Assembly (NCBI RefSeq): GCF_009826935.1
Contig: NZ_WUMN01000002.1
Span: forward strand, 558,001-622,000
Length of the DNA: 64,000 nucleotides
Reading direction: 5' to 3'
Source: Flavobacterium sp. Sd200
GTDB taxonomy: Bacteria > Bacteroidota > Bacteroidia > Flavobacteriales > Flavobacteriaceae
Below are positions 8,701-18,676 of the stretch, piece after piece; the first letter of the stretch is position 1; each line of letters starts with the position of its first letter. Both the position numbers and the translations under genes were made by a program. Under the pieces are notes generated by a model. That model had not been told where the DNA came from, searched no databases, and saw nothing but the letters and a program-made list of their open reading frames with translations.

Positions 8701-10992
8701 TTATCTTACTATCATCACTTTCTTTACCTTGGTCAATGTAGCATCTTCAGATGAAATAAAAATCATATACACTCCTGAACGCACTTTGTATTTTCCAAAG
8801 GCACGCGTATCCCACAATATAGTACCACCCTCAGATGTAGCTTCATAGACAAGATTGCCCTCAATATCTGTAATTTTTACATTTGCCCTGTTTACAAGTC
8901 CGCTAATTTTTACGTCTCCCTCAAAACCCGGGCGCACAGGGTTAGGATAAACATATACATTGTTAAGGTCGTCTTCGGCAGCAGTACTCGTTCCTTTATA
9001 AGAAACCATCCCCCTATCGGTAGCAAAAAAAACTTCACCGGTAGTATCGTCAATCTCAATGTCGTTTATATTATTGCTGGGCAATGGCGAGTTATCTTTC
9101 GTAAAATGAAAAAGAGTACTCTGCCCGTCGGGCGATACTAAAAATGCCCCGGCTCCTGCCGTAGCTATCCATTTATTGTTGGAACCATCGGTTTTTATAT
9201 CGGTTATACTCTGCTCATACATTAGTTCCTGCGCAACACCATCTTCCAAAAAAACAATATTGGTGGCTTCCAGGGTGTTTTCCGTAACAAAACGGTCTAC
9301 ACTCTGTATTATCCTTAAACCACTCACTGTACCTATCCAAAGACGGTTACTGTTGTCTATTTCTACACACTTGACATAGATATTAGGCAATCCGCTGTCC
9401 ATGTTTATAACGATACCTTTATTGCCCAGGCTTTCGTTAAAGGCCACTAACCCACTGCCAAAAGTAGGTATCCATTTTGTACCGTTTTTATCAATAACCA
9501 ACTTACCAAACTCATCCTTTTCATTAGCCATTATATTTGCTAAACTGAATTCTTGCATAGTGCCGCTGGCAGGTAACATTTTTAAAGGCTCTGTAACCCT
9601 TCCGTTAGTCATCCAAAGGTTACCATTAGCATCAAATGTGCCTCCGTTTATGCGGATACTCCGATAACTACCATCTATCACAGGCTCAAATTTAGTTCCG
9701 TTTGGTGCGGCATCTGTATACATAATAACCGGAACATCATCTTCCAGCTTTAGCAAGCCGTTATGAAACGAATTTAGATACACCTCCCTTTCGCGATTGG
9801 GATGAATGGTTATATCCGATATAGACCGTAAAGGCCCAAATGCAGATAATGTGCTGTAAGGTATATTAACCCACCCCCTGCTTGTAAACTTGCTAACACC
9901 ATACTCTTCGAGGCCGGGTACATACATGTAGCTGTAAGTACCAAAAACAGCCCAAAGATTATTGCGCGATTTTTGTATCGAAAAAACATTGTTGCGCAAA
10001 GGCCCGTCAGGAGTTATATTTTCAAAAGGTGCCGAAAAATCTAAAGGCACAGTAAATACGCCCCGCTCCTTGGTGCCTATATAAAGCATGGGGCCTACAA
10101 CTGTGGCACGGGTGTAAGTAATTGTATCTGTTTCGTTGGGTATAGCGTTTATTTGCAATACCTGCTGCAACTGGGCATTGTAAACAATAATTTTAGAAGC
10201 ACTGGTAGCGATTAAATACTGCCCAGACACCCTAAGATCTGTACCCGGGGCTAAAAGTGCCCCAAAAGCAACCCTGTTGTCGTTTACAAACCTTGCAATA
10301 TCGCCTGCGTTATCTACAGCAATAAGCATATTGCCAAAAGTAACAATACCATTCCACCAGTATCCCGGGTAAACGGTATCCCACTGATTGTAATCGTTAA
10401 GATTAGGATTATTAAGCCTGCCTTTTTTTATACCATAACCCAAAAAAGTGGCAGCATAAATATTGCCTTCATAAATGGTAGCCTGTCTTACAGGAATTTC
10501 AGACCCATTTGGACCCAAATAAAACGTATCGCCAAATTCAAGTGTTTCAAGATTAAATACAACTATACCAAAATCAGTACATATATAGACCAGCCCATTG
10601 TTTTCATAAAAACTGTTTATCTTTTTTTTAGTAGCCACAACAGTGGTTTCTTCTACAATTCCGCGCCTGCTAACAATACTGTTATTAGCGTTAATTATCA
10701 AAAGAAGCCCGTTGCTGTTCCCTACCAAGGTCCGGTTATATTCTGAACTGTGATATATGGCCGTAATGCCTTCTCCTTTTAGCCCGTCTACCGATGTTAT
10801 GGTTTTAAGCTCCCCGCTAACAATATTCTGTATAAAGGCGGCACTTTCACTGGTGCAAAAAAAACGGCTTTCAGACTGCGACATATCCACCACATTGGTG
10901 TACGAAAAATAACTGCCCCACTGCTGTCGGTTGCTCTGGGCATTAATACCTATACAGAAAAAGAAAATAAGTAAACGGAGAAAATGTTTCAT
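8701..10992 (-). CDS. porZ: Type IX secretion system protein PorZ
   Basis: About 763 aa from ATG 10992. A TTG two codons upstream is in frame but less likely. A signal peptide (KHFLRLLIFFFCIGINAQ) is followed by a long WG-rich beta-propeller region of the two-component-regulator type (repeats such as GTVSGLRIIQ, NLWAVFGTYS, WIPTFGSGL). The last ~85 residues (VYVYPNPVRPGFEGD to KKVMIVR) form a type A C-terminal sorting domain. PorZ belongs to the cell-surface attachment complex that removes sorting domains and links cargo to lipopolysaccharide. The recO-porZ pairing is familiar in Bacteroidetes. A TAnnTTTG-like box (TATATTTG, 11008-11015) lies just upstream. Confidence 0.85.
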   Translation of the reverse strand: MKHFLRLLIFFFCIGINAQSNRQQWGSYFSYTNVVDMSQSESRFFCTSESAAFIQNIVSGELKTITSVDGLKGEGITAIYHSSEYNRTLVGNSNGLLLIINANNSIVSRRGIVEETTVVATKKKINSFYENNGLVYICTDFGIVVFNLETLEFGDTFYLGPNGSEIPVRQATIYEGNIYAATFLGYGIKKGRLNNPNLNDYNQWDTVYPGYWWNGIVTFGNMLIAVDNAGDIARFVNDNRVAFGALLAPGTDLRVSGQYLIATSASKIIVYNAQLQQVLQINAIPNETDTITYTRATVVGPMLYIGTKERGVFTVPLDFSAPFENITPDGPLRNNVFSIQKSRNNLWAVFGTYSYMYVPGLEEYGVSKFTSRGWVNIPYSTLSAFGPLRSISDITIHPNREREVYLNSFHNGLLKLEDDVPVIMYTDAAPNGTKFEPVIDGSYRSIRINGGTFDANGNLWMTNGRVTEPLKMLPASGTMQEFSLANIMANEKDEFGKLVIDKNGTKWIPTFGSGLVAFNESLGNKGIVINMDSGLPNIYVKCVEIDNSNRLWIGTVSGLRIIQSVDRFVTENTLEATNIVFLEDGVAQELMYEQSITDIKTDGSNNKWIATAGAGAFLVSPDGQSTLFHFTKDNSPLPSNNINDIEIDDTTGEVFFATDRGMVSYKGTSTAAEDDLNNVYVYPNPVRPGFEGDVKISGLVNRANVKITDIEGNLVYEATSEGGTILWDTRAFGKYKVRSGVYMIFISSEDATLTKVKKVMIVR

Positions 10993-11073
10993 CAGCAATT
11001 ATTTGCGCAAATATAGTTAAAACGCGCTTATTGCTGTTTTTGTATATGGCAGATAAAATTTAAATGATTCAGA

Positions 11074-11760
11074 CTAACTATTGGTTACCACATTCAAAAG
11101 AGTGGCAACCCATTTTCTAAATCTCGGGCATTTTTCGAGCATCATATTAATTGTGGTTAGCTCCGCAATCTCAATACCGTCAACAATTTTTTCATACCTT
11201 TTTCCATCTGCTTTATAGATATCCTGTAGCCTTTTAGAAGGTGCGCCATACTCTGTGCCATTAATATCTTCTATGTTGGCGTACTGATTATAAACCTCCA
11301 AAACCCTATTCAGAATTGCATCGCTCTCAAAAGCAAAACCCTCCTCAGGATTAGCAAACAGTAATGTTTCCATTTCGTGTTTTTGGATATATGGAATGAA
11401 AAACCGATACTCCTTTACCGATTGAACAACCTGATTAAGGCAGTTTTCTAAGTAAGCAACTTTATCATCGGTAGCATTTAGCCGATGACAGCCGCCGTAG
11501 CCTGGCAATTTTGTTTCGCTGTTTAACCTGAAATAATCAATAAGTGTTGTTACCACAGGTTCAGATTTATAATTCAGCACAGGGGTAATAGTATTTATAA
11601 AGTGCTGAATATTATTAAAGCCGTGCCCGCCGCCACTCATTGTAATAGGGTATCCCTGAATGTGACATTGTAACCCCTGAGAATACAAATACGGAATCAG
11701 GACTTTATTAACAAACTCTAATTCTGTTTCTCCTTCTACAATAAAATATAAATCTCTCAT
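11074..11760 (-). CDS. DUF4276 family protein, TOPRIM-like, partner of the upstream ATPase
   Basis: A 228-aa protein. Near the N-terminus VEGETE (Glu9, Glu11, Glu13) followed by LIDYF (Asp75) fits the acidic pattern of a TOPRIM-like fold. The DUF4276 hallmark of the form QxHExExLLF appears as QKHEMETLLF (about residues 124-133). Related TOPRIM proteins paired with ATPases (OLD, PARIS, AbiL) act as nucleases in phage defence. Its ATG overlaps the upstream ATPase stop by four bases, so the two are translationally coupled. The nuclease activity is inference: the second acidic cluster is only partly canonical. Confidence 0.8.
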   Translation of the reverse strand: MRDLYFIVEGETELEFVNKVLIPYLYSQGLQCHIQGYPITMSGGGHGFNNIQHFINTITPVLNYKSEPVVTTLIDYFRLNSETKLPGYGGCHRLNATDDKVAYLENCLNQVVQSVKEYRFFIPYIQKHEMETLLFANPEEGFAFESDAILNRVLEVYNQYANIEDINGTEYGAPSKRLQDIYKADGKRYEKIVDGIEIAELTTINMMLEKCPRFRKWVATLLNVVTNS

Positions 11761-12851
11761 GGCCTGCCTCCTATTACACTTTTAGCCCAAAGGTCGCCCA
11801 GAGTATAGTCTTTTATCCAATCCTTCAAATCTTCACCATCCAATCGTTGGAATACTGACTGACCTCCTTTCCTATCGACTGTAATAATATCTACTGCATC
11901 AAAATTATCAACAAGGTTTATTGATTGCGTAGAAATAATTATCTGGCTTGTAGCTGAAGCTTTTTTTATTAACCCTGCTAACTTATTAATAGCAAATGGA
12001 TGCAAGCCTAATTCAGGTTCGTCTATAATTATCGTTTTAGGTAAATTAGGCTGGAGCAACAAAGTGGCTAAAGCTACAAAACGCAATGTACCGTCTGACA
12101 GATGCATAGCACTAAAATAACTATCGGGATGATTTACCTCCGTCCATTCTAACCTTACTATATTAGGATTAAGCCTGTCGGGCTTTAAATCAAACCGTTC
12201 AAAAAATGGCGCAATAGATTTTACAATACGTTCTATCTTCGCAAAACTCTTTGGTTCAAGTTGTTGCAAATAATACAAAAAAGCAGGCAGGTTGCTACCG
12301 TTTTCTTTCAGGTAAACATTGTCGTTTAGTTGACATGATGAGCGTAAGGGCGCATTAACACTTGTATCGTGAAAATGATAGATTTTGAAAGATTTTAGAT
12401 ATTTATTTACATATCCACTTTGACCATTATTAATAAGCTGTATGATACTCTCCCAAGAATTTCCGTTAATCGTGTAGTCTGACCAACCATGACCATACCA
12501 TTCTGGATTACTACCTTTACTTTTATTGTAACTTGTATGCTCCTCTAAGACAAAAAGTTTATCATCGTTAGATGGCTGTAGCGTAAAACTATATGCATTA
12601 GTTTCTTCGAACTCAATATAAGCGTTTAAAAAAGATGTGGTTTTTCTTCCAAAATGCAATAAATTATCAGCTCCCTCAGTCAATGAGTAATTCTCTAAAC
12701 GCTGTTCATATATAATATTAAGCAATTTAAAAAAGGATATAAAATTAGATTTTCCCACACCATTGGCACCAATAAGCACGTTGATTGGAGACAACTCTAA
12801 CTCGAGTTCTCTGATAGATTTATACCCTGCTATTTTTAATTTATTAATCAC
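11757..12851 (-). CDS. SMC/RecF-like AAA ATPase (AAA_21 type), probable defence ATPase
   Basis: A 364-aa protein. Walker A is GANGVGKS (residues 28-35). An ABC-type signature LSDGTLRFVAL follows in the C-terminal half, then Walker B IIIDEPELGLHP and a switch IIISTQS in place of the usual TTHS. The middle holds an insert of roughly 200 residues without recognisable motifs. This is the OLD/AAA_21 group of ATPases, which typically sense infection and control a companion effector. The effector gene overlaps its stop codon. The ATG at 12851 starts MINKLKIAGYKSI, which fits the family N-terminus. Base composition looks similar to neighbours. Confidence 0.85.
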   Translation of the reverse strand: MINKLKIAGYKSIRELELELSPINVLIGANGVGKSNFISFFKLLNIIYEQRLENYSLTEGADNLLHFGRKTTSFLNAYIEFEETNAYSFTLQPSNDDKLFVLEEHTSYNKSKGSNPEWYGHGWSDYTINGNSWESIIQLINNGQSGYVNKYLKSFKIYHFHDTSVNAPLRSSCQLNDNVYLKENGSNLPAFLYYLQQLEPKSFAKIERIVKSIAPFFERFDLKPDRLNPNIVRLEWTEVNHPDSYFSAMHLSDGTLRFVALATLLLQPNLPKTIIIDEPELGLHPFAINKLAGLIKKASATSQIIISTQSINLVDNFDAVDIITVDRKGGQSVFQRLDGEDLKDWIKDYTLGDLWAKSVIGGRP

Positions 12852-12893
12852 AAATATTATATATATACCAAACTTACAAAAAAAGCACCAATA

Positions 12894-12928
12894 AAAAAGC
12901 GCGCCCTTGTGTGGAGGGCACGCTTTTT
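12894..12928 (-). terminator. Terminator after sdhB, probably bidirectional
   Basis: Stem AAAAAGCG-c-GCCC pairs with GGGC-a-CGCTTTTT around the loop at 12907-12915. T-runs on both sides allow termination in either direction. It lies 25 bases beyond the sdhB stop and before the ATPase gene. Confidence 0.85.
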
Positions 12929-12952
12929 AAAGTATAGTTAGTTTTTGTTTTA

Positions 12953-13714
12953 TTACTTGACGCTCGCAAAAAGGAACTCCCTGTTCATGCGGGCAATATT
13001 TTCAAGCGAAATACCTTTAGGGCATTCAACCTCACAGGCACCAGTGTTGGTACAGTTACCAAAACCCTCCTCGTCCATTTGGCGAACCATGTTCAATACA
13101 CGCTGTGTAGCCTCTACTTTACCTTGTGGCAATAAAGCATATTGAGATACTTTAGCACCCACAAACAGCATGGCACTACCATTTTTACAACTTGCCACAC
13201 AAGCACCGCAGCCAATACAAGCAGCAGCTTCAAAAGCCCTGTCTCCGTCGTGTTTAGGCACCGGGGTAGCATTAGCATCTATAGTGTTGCCCGAAGTATT
13301 TACCGATACGAAACCACCGGCCTGCTGTATCCTGTCGAAAGACGAACGGTCTACAATAAGGTCTTTTATAACCGGGAATGCTTTACTTCTCCACGGCTCA
13401 ACATAAATAGTATCGCCATCTTTAAAAGAACGCATGTGCAGCTGACATGTGGTTACTTTACTTGCAGGACCGTGTGCCTGGCCGTTAATGTAAAGCGAAC
13501 ACATACCGCAAATACCCTCGCGACAGTCATGGTCAAATGCTACAGGCTCTTTTCTTTCGCCTACAAGCTGTTCATTTAACTGGTCAAGCATTTCCAGGAA
13601 CGAACTGTCTGTGCTAACGTTATCCAGTTTATAAGTTTCTATAGATCCTTTAGTTTTAGCGTTTTTCTGACGCCATATCTTAAGGGTTATATTTATATTT
13701 TTATTAGAAGCCAT
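12953..13714 (-). CDS. sdhB: Succinate dehydrogenase/fumarate reductase iron-sulfur subunit
   Basis: A 253-aa protein that passes electrons from the flavoprotein to the cytochrome b subunit. CREGICGMC marks the [2Fe-2S] centre near residue 65, and [11 protein letters not shown] plus [15 protein letters not shown] supply the [4Fe-4S] and [3Fe-4S] clusters in the C-terminal half. It is the last gene of sdhC-sdhA-sdhB, 15 bases after sdhA, and ends before a strong terminator. In an aerobic or facultative flavobacterium it serves the citric acid cycle and respiratory complex II; the same family can act as fumarate reductase. The direction of use cannot be read from sequence. Confidence 0.96.
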   Translation of the reverse strand: MASNKNINITLKIWRQKNAKTKGSIETYKLDNVSTDSSFLEMLDQLNEQLVGERKEPVAFDHDCREGICGMCSLYINGQAHGPASKVTTCQLHMRSFKDGDTIYVEPWRSKAFPVIKDLIVDRSSFDRIQQAGGFVSVNTSGNTIDANATPVPKHDGDRAFEAAACIGCGACVASCKNGSAMLFVGAKVSQYALLPQGKVEATQRVLNMVRQMDEEGFGNCTNTGACEVECPKGISLENIARMNREFLFASVK

Positions 13715-13729
13715 ATCCTTTAGTATATA

Positions 13730-15739
13730 TTATTTGTAATTCCTGGCTGCGATTTTAATGTACTCGTAGTTAAGAACCTCCTTATGAAGAACCTCATTGT
13801 TAATGTCGTCGCCCTGATATTCCCATGCGCCAACAAAATTAAAGTTTTCGTCATCACGAAGTGTTTCACCTTCAGCATCCTGATACTCTTCCCTAAAGTG
13901 ACCGCCACAAGATTCTTTACGTTGTAAAGCATCGCGCGCCATTAGCTGACCAAGGTCGATAAAGTCGGCAACACGAAGTGCTTTTTCCAACTCAGTGTTA
14001 AGCTCGTCTGAACTGCCCGGAACGAATACATCTCTGTAGAACTCTTCTTTAAGAGCAGCAATTTCGGCAATAGCCTCCGTAAGTCCCTGCTCATTACGTC
14101 CCATACCTACTTTGTTCCACATAATGTGACCCAGTTTTTTATGGAAGTGGTCTACAGATTTTGTACCGTTATTGTTAAGGAACGTATCGATCTGACCTTT
14201 AACGTTAGCTTCTGCCTCGTCAAACTCACGGGTATTCGTTGGTATCTTACCAGTACGTATCTCATTAGCAAGATAGTCAGACACTGTGTAAGGCAATACA
14301 AAATAACCATCGGCAAGACCCTGCATCAAAGCAGATGCCCCAAGGCGGTTAGCACCGTGGTCTGAGAAGTTAGCCTCTCCTGCCACGAAACAGCCCGGAA
14401 TAGAACTTTGAAGGTTATAATCTACCCAAACACCACCCATAGTGTAGTGTACCGCCGGATAAATCTTCATTGGTACTTCATATGGGTTCTCGTCTGTAAT
14501 TTGCTGATACATCTGGAAAAGGTTACCATATTTCTCCTCTATCCATGCTTTACCAAGTTTAATAACCTCTTCATCGCTTGGGTTGTGGTTACCCTGAGCA
14601 TAGGCGGTTTGTTTACCTTTGCTAATGATCTCTGAAGAGAAATCAAGATAAACACCCTCGTTAGTATCGTTAGCCTCTATACCAAAACCGGCATCGCAAC
14701 GCTCTTTTGCAGCGCGGCTCGCAACGTCCCTTGGTACAAGGTTACCAAAGGCAGGATATCTTCTTTCAAGGAAATAATCCCTGTCTTCTTCTTTAATATC
14801 TGTAGCTTTAAGCTTTCCTGCACGGATAGCCTGAGCGTCTTCTATCTTTTTAGGAACCCAGATACGACCCGAGTTACGCAGTGACTCAGACATCAGCGTT
14901 AGCTTACTCTGGTTGGTGCCGTGAACCGGGATACACGTAGGGTGGATTTGCACATAGCAAGGGTTAGCAAAGTAAGCACCTTTTTTGTGTATTTTCCATG
15001 CAGCAGTAACGTTACTGCCCATAGCGTTTGTAGAAAGGAAATATACGTTTCCGTAACCACCCGATGCTATAATAACTGCGTGAGCCGAGTGTCTTTCAAG
15101 CTCACCTGTAATAAGGTTGCGCGCTATAATACCGCGGGCTTTGCCGTCTACTTTTACAATATCAAGCATTTCGTGGCGGTTGTACATTTGCACGCGACCA
15201 AGACCAATTTGCCTTGAAAGCGAAGAATATGCACCTAACAAAAGCTGTTGTCCTGTTTGACCTGCGGCATAAAATGTACGCTGTACCTGTGTACCACCAA
15301 AAGAGCGGTTATCAAGCATTCCGCCATAATCGCGGGCAAAAGGCACACCCTGAGCCACACACTGGTCTATAATATTACCCGATACTTCTGCAAGGCGGTG
15401 CACGTTAGCTTCGCGGGCACGGTAGTCGCCACCTTTTATAGTATCATAAAAAAGCCTGTATATACTGTCGCCATCGTTTTGATAATTCTTAGCGGCATTA
15501 ATACCACCCTGTGCAGCAATAGAGTGCGCACGGCGTGGAGAATCCTGAAAACAAAATGCTTTAACATTGTAGCCCATCTCGCCAAGAGATGCAGCAGCCG
15601 AAGCCCCTGCAAGGCCTGTACCCACCACAATTACATCGATCTTTGGCCTGTTGTTTGGAGCAACAAGTTTAAGGTGGTCTTTATAATCGGTCCATTTTTT
15701 TGAGATATGACCCGCAGGTATTTTAGAATCTAACTTCAT
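13730..15739 (-). CDS. sdhA: Succinate dehydrogenase/fumarate reductase flavoprotein subunit
   Basis: A 669-aa FAD-containing catalytic subunit. The dinucleotide-binding motif is [20 protein letters not shown] near residue 40. [12 protein letters not shown] is the covalent-FAD histidine region (about residues 72-83), and [16 protein letters not shown] is the C-terminal FAD motif. It oxidises succinate to fumarate on the cytoplasmic side of the membrane. The length fits the b558-type enzyme of Bacteroidetes, which is longer than the proteobacterial SdhA. It lies 15 bases after sdhC and 15 before sdhB, so all three are one transcript. Confidence 0.96.
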   Translation of the reverse strand: MKLDSKIPAGHISKKWTDYKDHLKLVAPNNRPKIDVIVVGTGLAGASAAASLGEMGYNVKAFCFQDSPRRAHSIAAQGGINAAKNYQNDGDSIYRLFYDTIKGGDYRAREANVHRLAEVSGNIIDQCVAQGVPFARDYGGMLDNRSFGGTQVQRTFYAAGQTGQQLLLGAYSSLSRQIGLGRVQMYNRHEMLDIVKVDGKARGIIARNLITGELERHSAHAVIIASGGYGNVYFLSTNAMGSNVTAAWKIHKKGAYFANPCYVQIHPTCIPVHGTNQSKLTLMSESLRNSGRIWVPKKIEDAQAIRAGKLKATDIKEEDRDYFLERRYPAFGNLVPRDVASRAAKERCDAGFGIEANDTNEGVYLDFSSEIISKGKQTAYAQGNHNPSDEEVIKLGKAWIEEKYGNLFQMYQQITDENPYEVPMKIYPAVHYTMGGVWVDYNLQSSIPGCFVAGEANFSDHGANRLGASALMQGLADGYFVLPYTVSDYLANEIRTGKIPTNTREFDEAEANVKGQIDTFLNNNGTKSVDHFHKKLGHIMWNKVGMGRNEQGLTEAIAEIAALKEEFYRDVFVPGSSDELNTELEKALRVADFIDLGQLMARDALQRKESCGGHFREEYQDAEGETLRDDENFNFVGAWEYQGDDINNEVLHKEVLNYEYIKIAARNYK

Positions 15740-15754
15740 ATTGATTGACGTTGA

Positions 15755-16651
15755 TTATTTGTGTAAAAAGTGAATGTAAAGTGGTATGATAGCAAACAAT
15801 GCCGGAACTATAAAAGAGAAGCCCTTGCCAAATCCTTTTATTAATCCGTTATATTTAGGATTGTTGGCACCAAGGCTTTGGAACGCACTACCAAAACCAT
15901 GATACAGGTGAAAGCCCAGCGTTATCATTGCTATAACATATAATATTGTAGCAATAAGACCAAATTGCGGGTCTTTAAAAAAGTCTACAGTTATTTTATG
16001 AAGGTCTTTATATCCTTCGGCAAAAAATATTTTTTCACCTTTATTGTCTTCTGCACCTTTAACATCGGTACTGCCCGGCTGAGGGCCGTTTATTACTGCA
16101 TAGAACTTATTACCTTCTCTAACAAGGCTTTCTCCGTTTACCTGAGCTACAGGCAAAAACCTTGCAGAACCTGTTCCGGTAGTAATATAAAACTGCTGAT
16201 CCATCCCTTCCTGCGGACCTTTTATGGTTATGGTTTGCAAAGGCATATCTTTTTTAAAGTGCATTACTGCCCAAAAGTTTACCATGTGCGTAACAATAAA
16301 CACAAGAATAATGGTACCTAAAACCGCCATGTTACGCGATGCCCAAACAGTGTTTTTTTCCGGTTTGTTCATAGCATATTTTACCGGCCTTGCTTTCCTG
16401 TTCTGTATAGTAAGCAATATACCGTCTACAGCATGAAAAATAATAGAAAAATAAGTTAGGTAAGAAAGTGCCTTTACTGCAGGATTTGTTGTCATGAACA
16501 ACGCATAAAGGTTAAAAGCCAGCGCATCGGCAAAAATAAGTTGTAAGTTACCAATTAAATGCCCTACAAGAAACAGGCAAAGGAATAAACCTGTTAAAGC
16601 CATCCAGTATTTCTTAGCAATGGAAGACTTCAAAAATGCAGATTTTGCCAT
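15755..16651 (-). CDS. sdhC: Succinate dehydrogenase cytochrome b558 subunit with a large loop insertion
   Basis: A 298-aa di-haem membrane subunit that reduces menaquinone. Hydrophobic segments lie near residues 18-40, 62-80, 108-130, 230-255 and 278-297. Conserved histidines (His31, His73, His122, His248 and His251 among them) can carry haem. The family is usually near 220-230 aa; here about 75 extra residues (roughly 137-213, polar, Gly- and Lys-rich) sit in the loop between the third and fourth segments. The start codon is supported by the promoter 41 bases upstream. The gene heads the sdhCAB operon. Confidence 0.9.
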   Translation of the reverse strand: MAKSAFLKSSIAKKYWMALTGLFLCLFLVGHLIGNLQLIFADALAFNLYALFMTTNPAVKALSYLTYFSIIFHAVDGILLTIQNRKARPVKYAMNKPEKNTVWASRNMAVLGTIILVFIVTHMVNFWAVMHFKKDMPLQTITIKGPQEGMDQQFYITTGTGSARFLPVAQVNGESLVREGNKFYAVINGPQPGSTDVKGAEDNKGEKIFFAEGYKDLHKITVDFFKDPQFGLIATILYVIAMITLGFHLYHGFGSAFQSLGANNPKYNGLIKGFGKGFSFIVPALFAIIPLYIHFLHK

Positions 16652-16691
16652 AATGTTTGATTAAAGTATATAAGGTTTTAAAAAAATCAAA

Positions 16692-16722
16692 CAAATTTAA
16701 GGGTAAATGAATTTAACCACAA
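16692..16722 (-). promoter_or_regulatory. Bacteroidetes-type promoter of sdhCAB
   Basis: On the minus strand, TTG (16722-16720) and TAAATTTG (16699-16692) are separated by 20 bases, matching the flavobacterial TTG-N17-23-TAnnTTTG consensus. It stands about 40 bases before the sdhC ATG. Confidence 0.8.
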
Positions 16723-17025
16723 CCCCCACAGGCTAATTTATAATGAATTTAAAGTGGGTATTTTTTAAGGTATTATCAGTAAAAAATTGCAAATTGTATT
16801 TTTTTAACCTAAAATTATCTAAAAAAATTCAACAGAATCAAAATTTGGCAATACACAAATTTAGCACCCTATATTTTACTAAAACGGTGTAGCTGTATTT
16901 TGAGGATAAATTTCAGTGTTTTATTTAGCACAAAAGGATCCATCCGTTCTAAGTTATACGATATGCAATACTATTATGCACATAATTGAATTACAGAATT
17001 AACAAATCCATAAATAAACATCTTA
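16723..17025. other. AT-rich gene-free stretch between sdhC promoter and HMG-CoA synthase stop
   Basis: No open frame of note, no hairpin with U-tract and no repeat shared with other gaps. The whole stretch is strongly AT-rich. It may hold upstream sequence for the sdh promoter, but nothing specific is visible. Confidence 0.6.
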
Positions 17026-18387
17026 CTACTCCACCCATTTATAATAGCGTGCTCCTACCAGGTTAGGCAGTTCGTGTTCTATTGCATCTAAAACCCATTC
17101 GTTTACAGGAGCAAGCACACTGTATTGCTGTTCTTTTTTGTGTAATTTTTGGTACGTATCAAAATCTATGGCGGTGCTTTGCTCAAGCGTTTCAAAAAGA
17201 CGAGCATTTTGTGCAGCGGCTTTCCAGCCCGGTTGCAGCACACCTTCAAACACCTTCGACTTAGATCCGCTGCCATAGGCAAGGAATCCGATTTTTTTCC
17301 CGTCAAGATCTGCGTCATTAGCAGCAAATTTAGCCAAAACCGAAAGCAGTCCCATAAAAATAGACCCCGTGTACAGATTGCCTATTAAAGACGAAGCAGG
17401 TTCTGCAAGCTGCAATTTCTGACTTACAAATGCTCTGTAATCATCACTCTTACTGATTTCGCGCAGGCGGGTTTGGTAGTCTGCCGGGTCTTCATTGCCT
17501 GTTAGCAAAGGAGTTTCGGCATCAAGGGCAAACAGTTCGGCAAACATGCGCCTGCCCTGAAAAGCATACGGCAGGTGCATTACAATAGCCTCCCAGGTAT
17601 TGTATAAAGAACCTGTTGTATTGGTAAGTTTTTTAAAGCTGTTGTATGCCTCTCGTGTACGGTCGGTATAGCAGGTATTGCTGTACTGTCCATCAAAAAC
17701 GGGCTGGTCTTTATGTATTTCTATAACCGCCTCAAGGTTGCCAAACCATGGTTCGTTAGCATCTATGTTGGTAATATCGCTTTTTTTAATGGTACGATAG
17801 GGTTTAAAAAAGTCGAAAACTCCTTTGGTGCTCACCGCCCAGTTATTTTCTATAGCCAAAATACGCGGGTTAGCCGTTACAAGCAATGCCACCGCACCGG
17901 CTCCCTGAGTGTATTCGCCTGTAGATTCTAAATCATATTTGGCAATATCTGTTGCAATAACAATAGCTTTTTTGGTTGGGTTCAACCTCACAAAATCAAT
18001 ACAGTTGTGCAGGGCATCTACCGCACCAATACAGGCAAAAGTAAAATCTACCGTATCGCAGCCTAAAAAAGAATCATGCCCAAACTTTTGCTCCATGAGT
18101 GCCACCAAATAAGACCCAATAGGTTTAGAGCTATCTATACCACTCTCTGTACCAACATAAATACGGGCAATATCTGCCGGGTCAAGGTTGTTATCTGTAA
18201 TCAGGCGTGTAAGCGCATTTGCACCAAATACAACAGTATCCTGATGCACATCAGGCAGAGTCATTTTTAACAGGCCAAGTCCTTTTTCAAGTTTATCAGG
18301 ATCAATATCCCTTGCATGTGCAAGGGTTTTTATAGGAAGGTAAATTTTAGCAATATCGTATGCAACAGCATCTATTCCGGTAGTCAT
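17026..18387 (-). CDS. Hydroxymethylglutaryl-CoA synthase
   Basis: A 453-aa protein from ATG 18387. The open frame extends 29 codons further, but the family N-terminus (TGIDAVAYDIAKIYLP) starts here, and a TAAATTTG box (18422-18415) lies inside the extension, 28 bases upstream. The catalytic triad of the family is visible: Glu81 in GTESGIDSSK, Cys119 in FACIGAVDAL and His271 in MHLPYAFQGRR. The enzyme condenses acetyl-CoA with acetoacetyl-CoA to HMG-CoA, the entry to the mevalonate route that Flavobacteriia use for isoprenoids and menaquinone. It is a single-gene unit. Confidence 0.92.
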   Translation of the reverse strand: MTTGIDAVAYDIAKIYLPIKTLAHARDIDPDKLEKGLGLLKMTLPDVHQDTVVFGANALTRLITDNNLDPADIARIYVGTESGIDSSKPIGSYLVALMEQKFGHDSFLGCDTVDFTFACIGAVDALHNCIDFVRLNPTKKAIVIATDIAKYDLESTGEYTQGAGAVALLVTANPRILAIENNWAVSTKGVFDFFKPYRTIKKSDITNIDANEPWFGNLEAVIEIHKDQPVFDGQYSNTCYTDRTREAYNSFKKLTNTTGSLYNTWEAIVMHLPYAFQGRRMFAELFALDAETPLLTGNEDPADYQTRLREISKSDDYRAFVSQKLQLAEPASSLIGNLYTGSIFMGLLSVLAKFAANDADLDGKKIGFLAYGSGSKSKVFEGVLQPGWKAAAQNARLFETLEQSTAIDFDTYQKLHKKEQQYSVLAPVNEWVLDAIEHELPNLVGARYYKWVE

Positions 18388-18676
18388 TATGGGTAGTGGT
18401 TTTTCAAAGAAACGCAAATTTAAAAATAATAGTCTTATTAAATTAGCAAAGCCTCGAATTACACGATTTTTCATCTACGCTATTTATCGCAATGTGTTTA
18501 ACTTAAGCAGATTGTTTTTTTACACTAATTACACTAATCACTCCTGATTTTTACACTATCAATTATGACAGGTCATAAACACGTTAAATTTTAAGTAAAT
18601 TAATTGCTGAAAATTCGTGAAATTAGTGCCGCCTTCCTTACTTTAGCAGTGTTATTTATAATCATTATCAATAAAT

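Noticed and set aside
10993..10998. TTG upstream start for porZ
   Set aside because: In frame two codons before the ATG, but the ATG fits the signal peptide and is the stronger codon.
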